64,000 nt of DNA from the NCBI RefSeq assembly GCF_000378625.1, contig NZ_KB905161.1, positions 120,244-184,243 on the forward strand, written 5' to 3'. Below, piece by piece: positions 1 through 9,878 of this stretch. The stretch is from Colwellia piezophila ATCC BAA-637 (GTDB lineage: Bacteria > Pseudomonadota > Gammaproteobacteria > Enterobacterales > Alteromonadaceae). The translations under genes were made by a program, and so were the position numbers. A model generated the notes under the pieces. It saw nothing but the letters and a program-made list of their open reading frames with translations. It searched no databases and was not told the DNA's origin. Numbering within the stretch: position 1 is the first letter of the stretch; every line of letters begins with the position of its first letter.

Positions 1-1236
1 CTGTGCTTTTTCTCCAGCAACATCATAGCTCTGTAATAATGACCTAATTGACTGTTTTGCATCGTAAGCTTGCTGACATATGCTGATACTGGGTGTAATG
101 GAACAAACCTTAGCCAAGTTATCATCTATATCAAGATGTTTACTGGTATCTTCATTAACCGTAGCAATATCAAAAGTAGGCAATAAGTGAATGTTATTCA
201 GCCCTGCCGATTGTAGTGCTTTTAAATGCTGTATACCGTCAGAGTTACTCTCACTAAAGGCTTTATATTTACCTTTAAATTTAGCATTACTTAAGCGCTG
301 TTCATTGGCACTAAAGTCTCTAATATGGGTTTCATAAAAAACATTATCTTCGACATTTTTCACCGTCGGTATTGGCTGGTTAAGCCAGTTTTCTGGTTGA
401 GTGATAGCATCACTCAAATCGACTACCTGTGAGTACTCACTATTAACAGATAAGCTTAAAGAATAAGGGTCAGTAACCGATAAGGATTCTACTTTTTTTG
501 ATACTGGGTGATAAACATCAAGCTGATATTTATAATAAGCATAACTGGCTTGGCTATCTGATATTACCTGCCAAATACCTGTATTGGTATCTTCTACCAT
601 GTCAAGCTTACCGCCTGAAATCGCTTGTAAATTGTCATCATAAAGCTGCACCGAAACGGACTGTGCAGTTGGTGCCCATAACTTAAAGCTAACACCCTCA
701 CCTTTTTGATTATTGATAATGGTTGCGCCTAAATCTGTCACTTCATTGGCATCATTTTCACCCTGAGTATAAAGCGCATCAATCACTGGCCCAGTTTGCA
801 CAAAAGAAACCTTCTGCGCCTGCTGACTTCTATCAAGGGCAACAACCATTAATTGTTGTTTTAACCATGCTTTAGCTTCTACTGGGGACAAGTCAACTTT
901 GAAAGCTTGAAAATCGGCAAGATGAGGGAATTTTTTTGCTAAGTGCTGAGGAAAATCAACCGCCAATAAGGTAATAGCATTAAATTCTTCTTTTCCTGTA
1001 TTCAGAAATTGATATAACACCTCTTCGGTACTTTTAGGTAATACCAATAACTCAGGCGTTAGCCAATGGGCTGAGCTATCACTGGCTTGCTTAGCGAACT
1101 CACTAGCAATAGCAGCATTTTTTTCAGCAACAACTGAAGGTGAATCTAGCTTTTGAGCATTTTCACCGCAAGCAGTTAAGGATAACGATACTGCTAATGT
1201 TGCGTAAGTTAACAAGGAAACCGAAGACTTTTTCAT
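1..1236 (-). CDS. Pullulanase-type alpha-1,6-glucosidase lipoprotein (3' end outside window)
   Basis: The frame is open from an ATG at 1236 to the left edge, giving 412 residues without a stop. The N-terminus is a lipoprotein signal with lipobox L-T-A-C (Cys23). The segment FKLWAPTAQSVSVQLYDD and the later TDPYSLSLS and ETHIRDFS segments match the N-terminal beta-sandwich (CBM48-like) and the start of the GH13_14 barrel of pullulanases. The larger pullulanase at 3623-7825 carries the same blocks, so the two are paralogues. This copy has no obvious CBM41-type module after the lipobox. Its catalytic residues lie outside the window. The family hydrolyses alpha-1,6 branches of pullulan, amylopectin and glycogen; surface anchoring is inferred. 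A LacI-type operator lies 77 bases upstream of the start codon. Confidence 0.88.
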   Translation of the reverse strand, partial: MKKSSVSLLTYATLAVSLSLTACGENAQKLDSPSVVAEKNAAIASEFAKQASDSSAHWLTPELLVLPKSTEEVLYQFLNTGKEEFNAITLLAVDFPQHLAKKFPHLADFQAFKVDLSPVEAKAWLKQQLMVVALDRSQQAQKVSFVQTGPVIDALYTQGENDANEVTDLGATIINNQKGEGVSFKLWAPTAQSVSVQLYDDNLQAISGGKLDMVEDTNTGIWQVISDSQASYAYYKYQLDVYHPVSKKVESLSVTDPYSLSLSVNSEYSQVVDLSDAITQPENWLNQPIPTVKNVEDNVFYETHIRDFSANEQRLSNAKFKGKYKAFSESNSDGIQHLKALQSAGLNNIHLLPTFDIATVNEDTSKHLDIDDNLAKVCSITPSISICQQAYDAKQSIRSLLQSYDVAGEKAQ

Positions 1237-1312
1237 GATGATAATTCTATTAATTATTCGTGAATACTAACTTACTTGTTCAGCTAATATAAAAGAACTA
1301 ATTTTATAATTT

Positions 1313-1326
1313 TGCATACGTATTCA
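1313..1326. promoter_or_regulatory. LacI/MalR-type operator upstream of partial pullulanase
   Basis: TGCATACGTATTCA fits the consensus TGMATACGTATKCA shared by at least eight sites in this window. It sits 77 bases before the pullulanase start at 1236, on the promoter side. Binding by the LacI protein at 45164-46186 is inferred. Confidence 0.75.
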
Positions 1327-1330
1327 ATAT

Positions 1331-1340
1331 CCCCCCCCCC
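1331..1340. repeat. Poly-C homopolymer tract (C10)
   Basis: Ten consecutive C residues lie 4 bases from the operator at 1313-1326 and 15 bases from the 3' end of the LysR gene. Tracts of this length are prone to slippage. It is upstream of the leftward pullulanase gene and outside any coding region. Confidence 0.9.
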
Positions 1341-1355
1341 TAATACTCTATCCTG

Positions 1356-2327
1356 CTAACCAAGTTTTAGCGGTCTATCAAGCCAAGTATGTGATGGCGA
1401 TTCGCCCATTTCTTGAAGGTAATCTTTAACGAATTTGATAAATAGTTGCGTGCGTTTGGGTAGGTCTTTTCTTTTTGGATAAACAATAAAGACTCCTGAA
1501 TTTGGAAAGTCATCAAGTTGTGCCACAACCTTCATCTTGCCAGCAACGACTAAAGCTTTCGCGGTAAAATGAGGCATAAGGCTAAGGCCTAGACCTTCAG
1601 CGCACATTTGCGCCATGGCCTCACCATCATCAACAATGGTTATGTTTATCGGTTCAACATTAATGTGGCAACCTTGATAGGAGAAATTTATCGGCATTGT
1701 CCTACCTGTTTGTTTGAAGCGAAATAAGACCCAAGGTAAAGCAGCCAGTACTTTATTCGAAATATCAATATCTCTGCTGGTTACTAACTTATTACCTACT
1801 CCATTGCTACTGACACCCTCATTACTGATGCAGAGAACAAAAGGCATGGGTGACAGTTTTTGTGCCACCAAGCGGCTGTCATTTAAAGTACCACTACGAA
1901 TAGAAACGTCGACTGCATCACTAATCATATCAACATATTGATCATTAAAACTGACATCTAGCTGGATTTCAGGATAGGCCTGTTTAAACCGGCTTAACAT
2001 TGGCAGCATATACATACGACCATACGAGACCGGTAAATTAATTTTCAGTGCTCCACTGTAACTATTATTGTCTGATTTTAATTCTTGCTCACACGACTCT
2101 AATTGTTGATAGAGAGAGCCAACAGTATCTGCATACTTCTGCCCTGCTGAGGTCAAACTTAATTGCCGAGTAGAGCGATAGAGCAATTGCAAGCCGAGCT
2201 GATCTTCTAACCTTTTAATAGCTTTACTTACCGTCGATGGATCTGTCGAGTGTTTTTTGGCTGTCGCAGCAAAGCTGCCAGTCTCGATAGTCGACATAAA
2301 CAAGGCGATCGTTTTAAACTTATCCAT
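1356..2327 (-). CDS. LysR-family transcriptional regulator
   Basis: About 323 residues, with the usual LysR layout: an N-terminal winged HTH (ETGSFAATAKKHSTDPSTVS through RLEDQLGLQLLYR) and a substrate-binding co-inducer domain to the C-terminus. I chose the ATG at 2327 (MDKFKTIALF), which is where LysR proteins normally begin; a TTG at 2342 would add five residues. The neighbours are a pullulanase on the left and a thioredoxin-like gene on the other strand. Neither identifies its target. The gene reads toward the pullulanase promoter and ends close to it, next to the poly-C tract. Family assignment is firm; the ligand is unknown. Confidence 0.9.
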   Translation of the reverse strand: MDKFKTIALFMSTIETGSFAATAKKHSTDPSTVSKAIKRLEDQLGLQLLYRSTRQLSLTSAGQKYADTVGSLYQQLESCEQELKSDNNSYSGALKINLPVSYGRMYMLPMLSRFKQAYPEIQLDVSFNDQYVDMISDAVDVSIRSGTLNDSRLVAQKLSPMPFVLCISNEGVSSNGVGNKLVTSRDIDISNKVLAALPWVLFRFKQTGRTMPINFSYQGCHINVEPINITIVDDGEAMAQMCAEGLGLSLMPHFTAKALVVAGKMKVVAQLDDFPNSGVFIVYPKRKDLPKRTQLFIKFVKDYLQEMGESPSHTWLDRPLKLG

Positions 2328-2550
2328 AATGTTTGCAATCAATGAATGTTATTAATGAATTATATTCACTAATATAATTCATTATCCGCACTTCTGATAA
2401 TTATTATTTGACGTAAACTACTTTTCATTGAAAGTGTTAGCAGTAAAAACCTACAAATAAATTTACATGAATAACCTTTCATGGCGATGCCACATGCTCA
2501 GAGACTTACAGCGACTCGTCATCTTCAAACTAATTATCAAAGGGTTCTTT

Positions 2551-3486
2551 ATGTTCATGTTAAAACGACTGTTATTGTGCATTTCACTGGCATTATTCAT
2601 CAGCTCAGTTTCCTTAGCTCAAGCCAGTAATTTATCAAAAGAGTTATTAACCATGCCAATGACACTAACCACGGGAGAAGTGGTTACCTTAGAGCAATAT
2701 CAAGGTAAAAAACCAGTCTATTTAAAGTTTTGGGCAACCTGGTGCAAACCCTGTATTGAGCAAATGCCGCACTTTGAACAAATTAGCCAGCAACATGGCG
2801 ACAACTTAGCTGTTATCGCTATTAATCTAGGGATAAATGATAATTTAGCTGCGGTGCAAAAAGTGCAGCAAGAGTTTAATTTATCAATGCCTATGGCTAT
2901 CGATAATAGTGGCGACTTAGCGCAAGCGTTTCGGTTACTCGGTACCCCGTATCATTTATTGTTTGATAAACAAATGAATTTAGTTCACCTTGGTCACAAA
3001 GCAGATTCAGTGCTTGATAACAAGATTGCCCTGATAAGTACTGAGCAACAACTTGATTTACTGGCCGATAATGCCATTACAGAAACTGCATTGCCACTTG
3101 AGTTAGGGCTTGATGACAATAAAATACAGGCGCTTTTATTTACCGCTACTTGGTGTGATTGGTATTTTAAGGACTCTCGCCCAAGCTCATCACAACAATG
3201 CATAGCGGCACAAAACTCAGTCAATAATTTAACCCAGCAGTTTGACAATATCGCATGGCAAGGCATCATTTCAAGACTTTGGACTGGTCCAGCTGAACTA
3301 GCGAATTACACTAAGAAGTATCAGGTAAAGCATGCCATTGCGATTGATGCTAACAATGGCATGTTTCATCAATATGCTGTAAAAGAATTACCGAGCTTAG
3401 TCATTATAAAAGATGGTGAAGTCATATTAAGAACTTCTGACTTTTCCGACTCTGAAACTTTAGCTGAACAAATATCCAAGCTATAA
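2551..3486 (+). CDS. TlpA-like thioredoxin-fold protein with a second, degenerate thioredoxin domain
   Basis: The start at 2551 is preferred because AAAGGG lies just upstream and the product (about 311 residues) then begins with a typical Sec signal, MFMLKRLLLCISLALFIS. An in-frame upstream start at 2467 would bury this signal. The first domain has the active-site motif WCKPC within KFWATWCKPCIEQMP, as in TlpA/ResA redox proteins of the periplasm. The second half (from about ALLFTATWCDWYF) repeats the fold, but its CxxC is replaced by a C with a distant second C. It probably acts in periplasmic thiol exchange; the substrate is unknown. It converges on the pullulanase gene, with a terminator between them. 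Confidence 0.8.
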   Translation: MFMLKRLLLCISLALFISSVSLAQASNLSKELLTMPMTLTTGEVVTLEQYQGKKPVYLKFWATWCKPCIEQMPHFEQISQQHGDNLAVIAINLGINDNLAAVQKVQQEFNLSMPMAIDNSGDLAQAFRLLGTPYHLLFDKQMNLVHLGHKADSVLDNKIALISTEQQLDLLADNAITETALPLELGLDDNKIQALLFTATWCDWYFKDSRPSSSQQCIAAQNSVNNLTQQFDNIAWQGIISRLWTGPAELANYTKKYQVKHAIAIDANNGMFHQYAVKELPSLVIIKDGEVILRTSDFSDSETLAEQISKL

Positions 3487-3519
3487 GTAGAGTAATACCA
3501 GTAGATTTCGGTCCAATAC

Positions 3520-3560
3520 TAAAATAAAAAAAGGCTTGCTGATTTACTCAGCAAGCATTT
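3520..3560 (-). terminator. Rho-independent terminator for pullulanase gene
   Basis: GCTTGCTGA (3534-3542) pairs with TCAGCAAGC (3548-3556), a 9-bp stem with a 5-base loop. An A-rich run on its left reads as a T tract on the minus strand. It sits between two convergent genes and suits leftward transcription best. Confidence 0.8.
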
Positions 3561-3622
3561 CTGATTAACCTTTAAAACAAGTTCAAGGTCTATTTTATTA
3601 GCATGTTATTCAGGTTTGATTG

Positions 3623-6600
3623 TTATGGCTGGCACTGCTGAATAATTAAACTACCTACATTCGCGCCCTGTGCTGGGTTAGCGTCATTAAGTGTTAATAA
3701 AAAGCTGTAACTACCAGCTGCTAACGTAGTTTGGTTATTGTCAGTTCCTGCATTGTTATAAGCAATAGGATAACTGACACCTAAGGTTAACTGTTCACCA
3801 TTAATTTCAGTGCTACCTTCAGCTTGTGCCCATAACTGCGTAGTCCAACTACCATCACTTGAAGCAAGTTTAAAGTTCATTGCCCCGTCGAAGTCAGCTA
3901 CGGCTTGATAGATGTTATTACCTTTGTAATGTAAACGATAAGCTTCATCAGCGCCCCAACCAGAATGGTCACCTTTAACATAAAGCTCACCATCACCTGC
4001 AATAGAAAAAGGTATAGCGTCAGCTGAATCAACTAAAGCACTACAATCAACTGTGGGTGAAACACTACTAATAGTTAATATCGGATTGTCACCTGATGCT
4101 GATGCATCAAGGGTAAAGGTAAAGCTACCTGCAGTGGCAACGGTAATGTCCATGCTATTAGCATTGTCGGTAACGACAACAACACTTGAACTACTGTTAA
4201 CATCACTAAAACCTAAATCAACAGCCACTGAATCAATAGAGGTAATGGTAAAGGTTTGCAGGCCTGAGGTTAGCGTAGTATCTACACTATAAACACCATT
4301 ACCCTGGTAGGTAAAAGTATCGGCAGCAACAAAGCCATCCGCACCATCGTTATTCATTGAGCCACGCACATAAAGGGTGTTATTTCCGTAAGGAGGGATA
4401 TCGGGTGCGTCACGAGTAACTCCCGCAGATAAACCAGCACCTTGGTCAGCGCCCCGTGGTTTAACAAATACGGCAGTGGTTAATGCTGGCACAGTAAAAG
4501 TACCGTCACTTGCGCCAGCACTAAAGCTTGCTGTTTGTACCGCAGTATCCGCAGAGGTTTGTTGTACGCTGTGTAATTCAAAACCACTAGCCGTTGCCAC
4601 TGTATGTGACTGTTCACTTGCTGTGCCATTAATCACTACAACAATAGCATCATTGTTTGTGTCTATATCGGCGAAGCCAGTACCATCATCAAGACTCATC
4701 ACAATTAAGCCCTTGGTTTGATTGGTACCGGTATTATGAAATCCAACACGGTCGTAAACATCTTGCGCGGTAGCTAATCTAAATAATTTACTGCTCGCAC
4801 GAATAGCCAAAAACTCATTAAATACTTGGCTGGCAAAGGCTATATGATGAGCTTGTACTGTCGTCTCGGCATTCGCAACAATAGCTTTTACATCATCAAC
4901 ATTTTTACCATCATCAATCTCTATCGGTAAGCCAACATTCCAGTTGTTAGACTCTTTAGTGAAATCGACCAAGTTATACCAATCACCATTGTCATAGCTA
5001 TTTTTATCCATTGATTTTGAGCGAAGTAAATCACCACCGATCTGTAAAAACGGAATACCCTGACTTAATATCGGCATAGTAATCGAGATATTTTGTGCAC
5101 GTACCCTGTCGTCAACCGCCATATCAGTCGCTAAACCATACTGTAATTTATCCCATAAGGTTGAACCATCGTGCTTAGAAACATAGTTGATGATATCCGC
5201 AGGATCTTTAGCGTAAGATGATTGAGAGAAGTCTTTGCCTGATTTAGTGTTACCCGCTTTATCTTGTAACTGATAATCTTGCAAGGTACCCGATAAACCT
5301 AGGCGCATAATATCTTGGTCGTTTAAGCTAGCATCGTCATTAAATAATGAAGCACCGCGAATAGTATCACGAGGTCTGTCGTTGAACGTACCGACTTCAG
5401 TACCTGCCATTTCATATTGACCAGCTTGTTCATAACCTTCATCTGGACGAGACCAACCTTCGCCATAGAAGTAAGTATCAGCATCTACCGCTTTAACCGC
5501 AGCAAGCGCATTAAGAATAGAGGTTTTTGAATGACTGCCCATAATATCAAAACGGAAAGCGTCAAACTTATATTCTGTGGCCCACATTACTAATGAATCA
5601 ATCATTAGCTTATCCATCATGCGGTGCTCTGTTTCCGTATCATGACAACATGTAGCATTCATCACATTGCCGGTTGTTAAATCACGACGGTAATAATAAC
5701 CCGGCACAACTTTATCAAGCACTGAATTATCCCAAAGACTAGAAGTATTGGTATGGTTATAAACCACATCTAACGAGGTTCTTAATCCCATATCATGTAA
5801 GGCTTTGTTCATTGAGCGCATTTCTATAATACGACTTACGCCATCAGCATCGGTGGAAAAATTACCATCGGGTGCATTAAAGTGCTTAGGATCATATCCA
5901 AAGTTATATCCATCTATACCTTGTATGGCTTTAGTTAATAGCTTTGCTTGTTCTGTACTCGGGTCATAGCTTTCAAATACTGATAGCAGTGTGTCTGCAC
6001 TGTCTTCAACACCACAAACTGGCGCATCAGCTTTAAGCGAACAAAGCTCAGCGACCGTATTGGTTAAATTAATTTGCGCAGAAAAATCTTCATCAACACT
6101 GGCAATGTCATTAGCCGGGAGAATTTGAAAATGTGTTAATCCAGCGGCAACCAAAGCTTTTAAATGAGTCACGGGGACTGAATTTTCTTCAGTAAATGCT
6201 AGATACTTTCCTCGATTAGCTTCACTGGTACTGACATCACGAATACTAAAATCACGGATATTCCCTTCGTAGATAATTGCATCTTCAATACCTGCAATAA
6301 CAGGAATAGTATGAGTATCCCAATCAGCCGGTTTTAAATCTGCGTCCATTAAGTTTACAAATTGAGAATACATGCCATTGGTAGACAGTGAAACGGAATA
6401 AGGGTCTGTTGTCATCAGCGTTTCAAACTTTTGATTAGTATGATGATATACCGTTAGTTCGTAGCGATAAAAGACTCTATCGTTGGCAATTGGCGTAGTG
6501 AAAGACCACACACCGGTAGCACTATCAACGACCATGGTTTCAGTGCTTTGCAGCTCTTTCGTGTCATTATAGATATGTAACGAAACTTGCTGCGCCGTAG

Positions 6601-7825
6601 GAGCCCAAAGACTCGCGGTAATATCAGTGACGGTATAAGTTAAGCCCAACTCAGCTTCATCTGCATCACTGTTGCCTGCAGTATAAAGCGCATCAAGTAC
6701 ACGCCCTGTTTGTAGATAAGTGGCCGCTACTACTGTGTTATCACTGTTATAAGCAATAGCAAGCAGTTTACCGGTAAGCATTTGCTTCGCTTTAACACTA
6801 TCAGGGTTTGATGCTTCAAACATATCAAGTGTATTATAACGTGGCATACCTAAACTATTAGCCGAGTTAGTGGCGGGTAAAAACTCGATAAAGTTATCAC
6901 CACTAATGCCTGTTTCACCGTCATAGGCTAAATCATCTACAGCAGAGCTATATACTCTAACTTTGCTAACGCTGCTTGGAGCATGGTGCCAAAACACTGT
7001 ATCTAATGTAGTCCAATGCGCTGCAGTATCGTTAATAAGCACACCTGAAGGCGGTAACGTTGGCACTGTAAATACCTCATTAACACCATCAAGCAACCAG
7101 ATCATACGTTCACCAGATAAGGCGACTTGCTGGTCGGCATCATTTGGCGCTTTGTTATCACCTTTATGCATGATGTAGTTCACACAATCTGATTCAACAG
7201 CATCACTTTTTAAGCTAACAACCCAATAAGCACCGTAGTTTGCATCGTCACCTGTTTTGGCTACCGGAGCAGACCACTCGACTACAGCACCATCATAGGC
7301 GGTACATTCAGCAGCATCATCTACCCATAAATGCAAACCCCAACCAGTATAAGTATTATCAGCTCGATTATAGAAAATAACTAACTCGTTTTCTCCTGCG
7401 GTAACCACAGGATCAGGTAAAGCATTCTCTGCTTCGACAGTGATAACTACATCTTGATTATTCGTTGCGGCACTTGGATCTGAAACGGATAAATTAGCGT
7501 TATAGCCACCTGAAGATTGATAAGTAACAGTCGTTGATGTTGTCGCTAAACAGTCTGAAATAGTAACACTTGCTATGCCTTCACCAGGGTTTAGCTCACA
7601 TGATAAAGCATCATCATTTGCATCAGCTACAACCCATGAAAATGTCACGTCTAATGTTGAGCTTGGGTTAACTGTCGCCGCAAAGGAAGTAATAGTTGGC
7701 GCATCATTGGGAGGGAGGGGCCCGCCAGTTACTGGTCCGCCATCATCTGAACCGCCGCCACAGGCAACTAACCCCGAAGAAAAGGCGGTACATATTAATA
7801 TCTGTTTAAAGCTTGTTGTTAACAT
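3623..7825 (-). CDS. Large multidomain pullulanase lipoprotein (GH13_14)
   Basis: About 1400 residues. The lipobox L-V-A-C is followed by a glycine-rich linker (CGGGSDDGG). Next come an Ig-like segment, a pullulanase-associated starch-binding module (VIFYNRADNTYTGWGLHLW, CBM41-like), an N-terminal beta-sandwich (ASLWAPTAQQVSLHIY) and the GH13 barrel. The four conserved regions are visible: DVVYNHT, DAFRFDIMG (nucleophile near residue 760), FYGEGW (acid/base Glu) and NYVSKHD. The C-terminus has two modules of the LYVRGSMN / ELYVKGDHSGWG type, resembling repeats in the lipoprotein at 16865-19570. ATG at 7825 was chosen over TTG at 7828. The enzyme should debranch pullulan or starch at the cell surface. 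Operator at 7893-7906. Confidence 0.93.
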   Translation of the reverse strand: MLTTSFKQILICTAFSSGLVACGGGSDDGGPVTGGPLPPNDAPTITSFAATVNPSSTLDVTFSWVVADANDDALSCELNPGEGIASVTISDCLATTSTTVTYQSSGGYNANLSVSDPSAATNNQDVVITVEAENALPDPVVTAGENELVIFYNRADNTYTGWGLHLWVDDAAECTAYDGAVVEWSAPVAKTGDDANYGAYWVVSLKSDAVESDCVNYIMHKGDNKAPNDADQQVALSGERMIWLLDGVNEVFTVPTLPPSGVLINDTAAHWTTLDTVFWHHAPSSVSKVRVYSSAVDDLAYDGETGISGDNFIEFLPATNSANSLGMPRYNTLDMFEASNPDSVKAKQMLTGKLLAIAYNSDNTVVAATYLQTGRVLDALYTAGNSDADEAELGLTYTVTDITASLWAPTAQQVSLHIYNDTKELQSTETMVVDSATGVWSFTTPIANDRVFYRYELTVYHHTNQKFETLMTTDPYSVSLSTNGMYSQFVNLMDADLKPADWDTHTIPVIAGIEDAIIYEGNIRDFSIRDVSTSEANRGKYLAFTEENSVPVTHLKALVAAGLTHFQILPANDIASVDEDFSAQINLTNTVAELCSLKADAPVCGVEDSADTLLSVFESYDPSTEQAKLLTKAIQGIDGYNFGYDPKHFNAPDGNFSTDADGVSRIIEMRSMNKALHDMGLRTSLDVVYNHTNTSSLWDNSVLDKVVPGYYYRRDLTTGNVMNATCCHDTETEHRMMDKLMIDSLVMWATEYKFDAFRFDIMGSHSKTSILNALAAVKAVDADTYFYGEGWSRPDEGYEQAGQYEMAGTEVGTFNDRPRDTIRGASLFNDDASLNDQDIMRLGLSGTLQDYQLQDKAGNTKSGKDFSQSSYAKDPADIINYVSKHDGSTLWDKLQYGLATDMAVDDRVRAQNISITMPILSQGIPFLQIGGDLLRSKSMDKNSYDNGDWYNLVDFTKESNNWNVGLPIEIDDGKNVDDVKAIVANAETTVQAHHIAFASQVFNEFLAIRASSKLFRLATAQDVYDRVGFHNTGTNQTKGLIVMSLDDGTGFADIDTNNDAIVVVINGTASEQSHTVATASGFELHSVQQTSADTAVQTASFSAGASDGTFTVPALTTAVFVKPRGADQGAGLSAGVTRDAPDIPPYGNNTLYVRGSMNNDGADGFVAADTFTYQGNGVYSVDTTLTSGLQTFTITSIDSVAVDLGFSDVNSSSSVVVVTDNANSMDITVATAGSFTFTLDASASGDNPILTISSVSPTVDCSALVDSADAIPFSIAGDGELYVKGDHSGWGADEAYRLHYKGNNIYQAVADFDGAMNFKLASSDGSWTTQLWAQAEGSTEINGEQLTLGVSYPIAYNNAGTDNNQTTLAAGSYSFLLTLNDANPAQGANVGSLIIQQCQP

Positions 7826-7892
7826 CAAAAGTCAATCCTATTTTTATATTATGACTTTATGCTAAAGCTTTGATTAACTATTGAACAGTGAC

Positions 7893-7906
7893 TACATACG
7901 TATTCA
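7893..7906. promoter_or_regulatory. LacI/MalR-type operator upstream of large pullulanase
   Basis: TACATACGTATTCA has 13 of 14 positions of TGMATACGTATKCA and lies 67 bases upstream of the pullulanase start. Confidence 0.7.
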
Positions 7907-7960
7907 CTGAGGAAGTTGTAATTACTGTGAAACAATATCTAGTAAGCATGTGAAAATGAG

Positions 7961-9799
7961 TTAATTCAAACTAGCTTTTACCTTTGACAAATGCGCCTTA
8001 ACCTTTGGTAACACATCATTTACGGTAACATTATCAGGATCAATCAACAGCACTGATTCTAACCAAGGCAGTGCTTTTTTTAATTGCTTCTGCTCTAAAT
8101 ACGCATGACTGAGTGCTAATTGGTAATTGATATTGTTACTTTCAATGTCAATGGCACGCTTTAAATACCGCAACGCTTGCACTGATTGTTTATGTTGAAT
8201 CAAGGCTGTTCCAGCTCGATAATTATGAGCGGCATCAAATGGCATGGCATCAGCAAGTAACTTAGCGGATTTAAGATAGAGTACAGGGTCATTTTTCTTT
8301 GCATAATTTAAATTTTCTGTCGCGATAGCTAACCAACCGATTTGGCGTTTATATGCTGATAGACCTAATCGATCACTCGGCGTTTTCACTAAGGGCAAGC
8401 TAACTTTCTGGGGCGTTTTGGTAAAGGGATAGTCTGCCATTAAACTAGCAATTTTTGCCTTGCCCCAATAAACCTCAGCATCAAAAACAGGAATATCGTT
8501 CTCTGCTATTACCGTGCTAATCGTTTGCGGGAACTTGCCAAAAACATTTGATTGTTCAAGTGCTTGATAAAAGCTATCGGCAATAACAAAGTAGCCTTTA
8601 ATTGTCGGATGCAAATGTTCTAACATCAGGGATTTACCAATAATCCCATGCTCAGCTGCATTCATTAACGCTTTATTAGCATCAACAAAGTACACCGACT
8701 CTTTTTTCGATAATTCCACGATAATATCATTGATTGCACTAGGTGCTCTAAAGCGCAATAAATCGAAGTCTCTTGCTTTAATAAAAGACAATTTAGCTTG
8801 TTGATAACTGCCTTGCGCTAGTAAATTTTTGCCTTGTTTATAATAAAAACCCGCACTTTGTTGATAAGGCTTTCCTGCAGCAGCCTTATCATCAATGGAC
8901 TTACCAGTAACAAAAATCTCACTAGATGAAAAAGGCGATTGATCGGCTAAGTTACTGGAAATTGTACTAATAAATACCGGAATGCCTGCGGCTTGATATT
9001 TAGCAATAACCCGACTTATATTATTTTCAAATTGCGTTAAACCTGCCTGATATAATTCAGAGCCATAAGGAATATTTTTATGTTTAGCCACTTTAGACAT
9101 AAAAGTACGCGATTTTTCTGCATTTTTTGGCACACTCGTTTTAGTAAATTACCAATAAAGGTTTTGTAGCAGCTGGAAGATTCTGGAGTTTTTTAACTTT
9201 AGATACAGCAAGGTTGCAGCAGGTGAGTTAGCCGCTGTATAAGCAGAGCCCACGCCCAAAATACCTAAATACTCATTATGCCCTGCATAAATAAGTACGG
9301 CGTCTGGTTGCTGTTCGATAATTTCATCAACAAAATCTAGCACTGTATAACTATTTACCGCCGCCAGTGCGGTATTAATCACTTCGACGGTTCTATCAGG
9401 AAAACTTTGCTTTAAACGATAATCAAGCATACCTGCTATTGAGGCGCCATAGCCAAAAGGAAAGCCTGCTGCGGTTGAGCCCCCTTGAACAACAATTCGC
9501 AAGGCCTTTTTAGGTTTTTCCTTTAAAAAGAAATTAGTTTCAATCGTTACTGATGGCGCAGATGAGCCTTCAGGGAAATACCGTTTTACTACATCAGGAC
9601 GCGGTAATAGGTACTGAGGTGCTGTACTATTGTCAGCTTGAGGATAGTCAATAAAGAGTGGTATTTCTCTACCATAATCCACCAAGCGTAAGCCACCTTC
9701 GACTAAGCCGAAAAAGGCGAAAGGTATAGCCAAGGCGATTAATTGATAAATTCTTTTTTTACTTATAACTGCTTCACTTATAAGTGCTTTATTCATCAT
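7961..9799 (-). pseudogene. SGNH-hydrolase/TPR envelope protein split by an in-frame TAA
   Basis: Two consecutive reading segments, 9799-9149 (216 residues) and 9148-7961, lie in the same frame and are separated by one TAA at 9149-9151. Together they align end to end with the intact neighbour at 9879-11825. The break falls between QLLQNLYW and FTKTSVPKNAEK, opposite QLLQKLYSFGFSPD in the paralogue. The first piece keeps the transmembrane anchor, the GGS block (QGGSTAAGFP) and the GHNEY block. The second holds the LEHLHPT block and TPR-like C-terminal repeats. The second piece could restart at a GTG (9133) but would lack the nucleophile. Nonsense mutation, readthrough or sequencing error are all possible; no frameshift is needed. 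Confidence 0.82.
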
Positions 9800-9878
9800 T
9801 GGCTCATTACCTTAGCATTCATATTCCTACCTATCTCACTACCTAGCTCACTACTCAGTTTACTATTGGTTTTATTAT

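Noticed and set aside
2467..2550. Upstream start for the thioredoxin-like gene
   Set aside because: It would place 28 residues before a good signal peptide, and no ribosome-binding site precedes it.
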